Origin: Gemmatimonas phototrophica
GTDB taxonomy: Bacteria > Gemmatimonadota > Gemmatimonadetes > Longimicrobiales > Gaopeijiaceae
Assembly (NCBI GenBank): GCA_945876015.1
Contig: CAMCNM010000135.1
Span: 1 to 5,912, forward strand
Length of the DNA stretch: 5,912 bases
Direction of reading: 5' to 3'
Part shown: piece by piece, positions 5,787-5,912 of the stretch
How the letters are laid out: each line of letters begins with the position of its first letter
Numbering within the stretch: the first letter of the stretch is position 1
Notes under the pieces: model-generated
Seen by the model: the letters and a program-made list of their open reading frames with translations, nothing else
What the model was told of the DNA's origin: nothing
Database searches by the model: none
Position numbers and translations under genes: made by a program

Positions 5787-5912
5787 GCGTCTCGTCACGC
5801 TGGGCTGCGGAGAGCGAACGGAGCGATGAATAGCGACCGGCCGGCGGCGAAGGAGTCGGAAATATGGCCTGAAGCATTCAACCGCGATCTGGAGAGCCTC
5901 AGGAGGACGGAA
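5765..5912. mobile_element. Right-hand IS terminus, interior toward the window end
   Basis: This segment begins with the terminal repeat and continues to the window edge. Beyond the repeat it does not resemble the left segment, so it is probably the opposite end of the same element type rather than the same end. In one minus-strand frame there is no stop from the edge (5912) until TAG at 5769-5767 inside the repeat, ending in GSATGS. This could be the C-terminus of a transposase entering from the right, which would give both IS copies the same orientation. Alternatively, a plus-strand ATG at 5826 opens 29 codons to the edge (MNSDRPAAKESEIWPEAFNR onward). Neither is recognisable as a transposase, so I call no CDS. 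Confidence 0.45.

Overview
The window is GC-rich bacterial DNA. It carries one block of five closely spaced genes, all on the minus strand, bounded at both ends by what look like insertion-sequence (IS) termini. In transcription order the genes are: an unrecognised acidic 165-aa protein (5439-4942), a cytosolic glycerophosphodiester phosphodiesterase (GDPD, 4940-4119), tilS (tRNA-Ile lysidine synthetase, 4122-2734), hpt (hypoxanthine phosphoribosyltransferase, 2708-2199) and ftsH (membrane AAA+ zinc protease, 2156-144). Strong G/C preference at third codon positions, together with the tilS-hpt-ftsH order, fits a high-GC bacterium from many possible phyla (for example an uncultivated Gemmatimonadota- or Eisenbacteria-like lineage). 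The phylum cannot be fixed from this sequence.

The five genes look like one transcription unit. Spacings are 1 nt, a 4-nt ATGA overlap, 25 nt and 42 nt. tilS-hpt-ftsH is a widely conserved housekeeping cluster (as in Bacillus subtilis). It combines tRNA-Ile2 decoding, purine salvage and membrane protein quality control. The GDPD and the small acidic protein in front are the less standard part. The short spacers before hpt and ftsH both carry a C-run/G-run inverted repeat overlapping the presumed ribosome binding site.

The most interesting structure is at the edges. A 22-bp segment at 127-148 recurs inverted at 5765-5786 with 20 of 22 positions identical, the first 15 without a mismatch. The outer edge of each copy lies exactly 148 nt from its window end. 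On the left, the sequence beyond the repeat contains the first 26 codons of a probable transposase reading out of the window. On the right, the repeat interrupts a short glycosyltransferase-like N-terminus (5685-5765). The likeliest reading is that two copies or ends of one IS element flank the five-gene block. The equal 148-nt overhangs suggest the window is a whole assembly contig that stopped inside a multicopy repeat on both sides. The ftsH stop codon TAG lies inside the left repeat, so the insertion or its target site may define the FtsH C-terminus.

Region by region: 1-148 IS end with partial transposase; 144-2156 ftsH; 2199-2708 hpt; 2734-4122 tilS; 4119-4940 GDPD; 4942-5439 acidic protein; 5440-5684 no confident gene; 5685-5765 fragment of a rightward gene; 5765-5912 second IS end. 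I found no tRNA, rRNA, CRISPR array or convincing rho-independent terminator.
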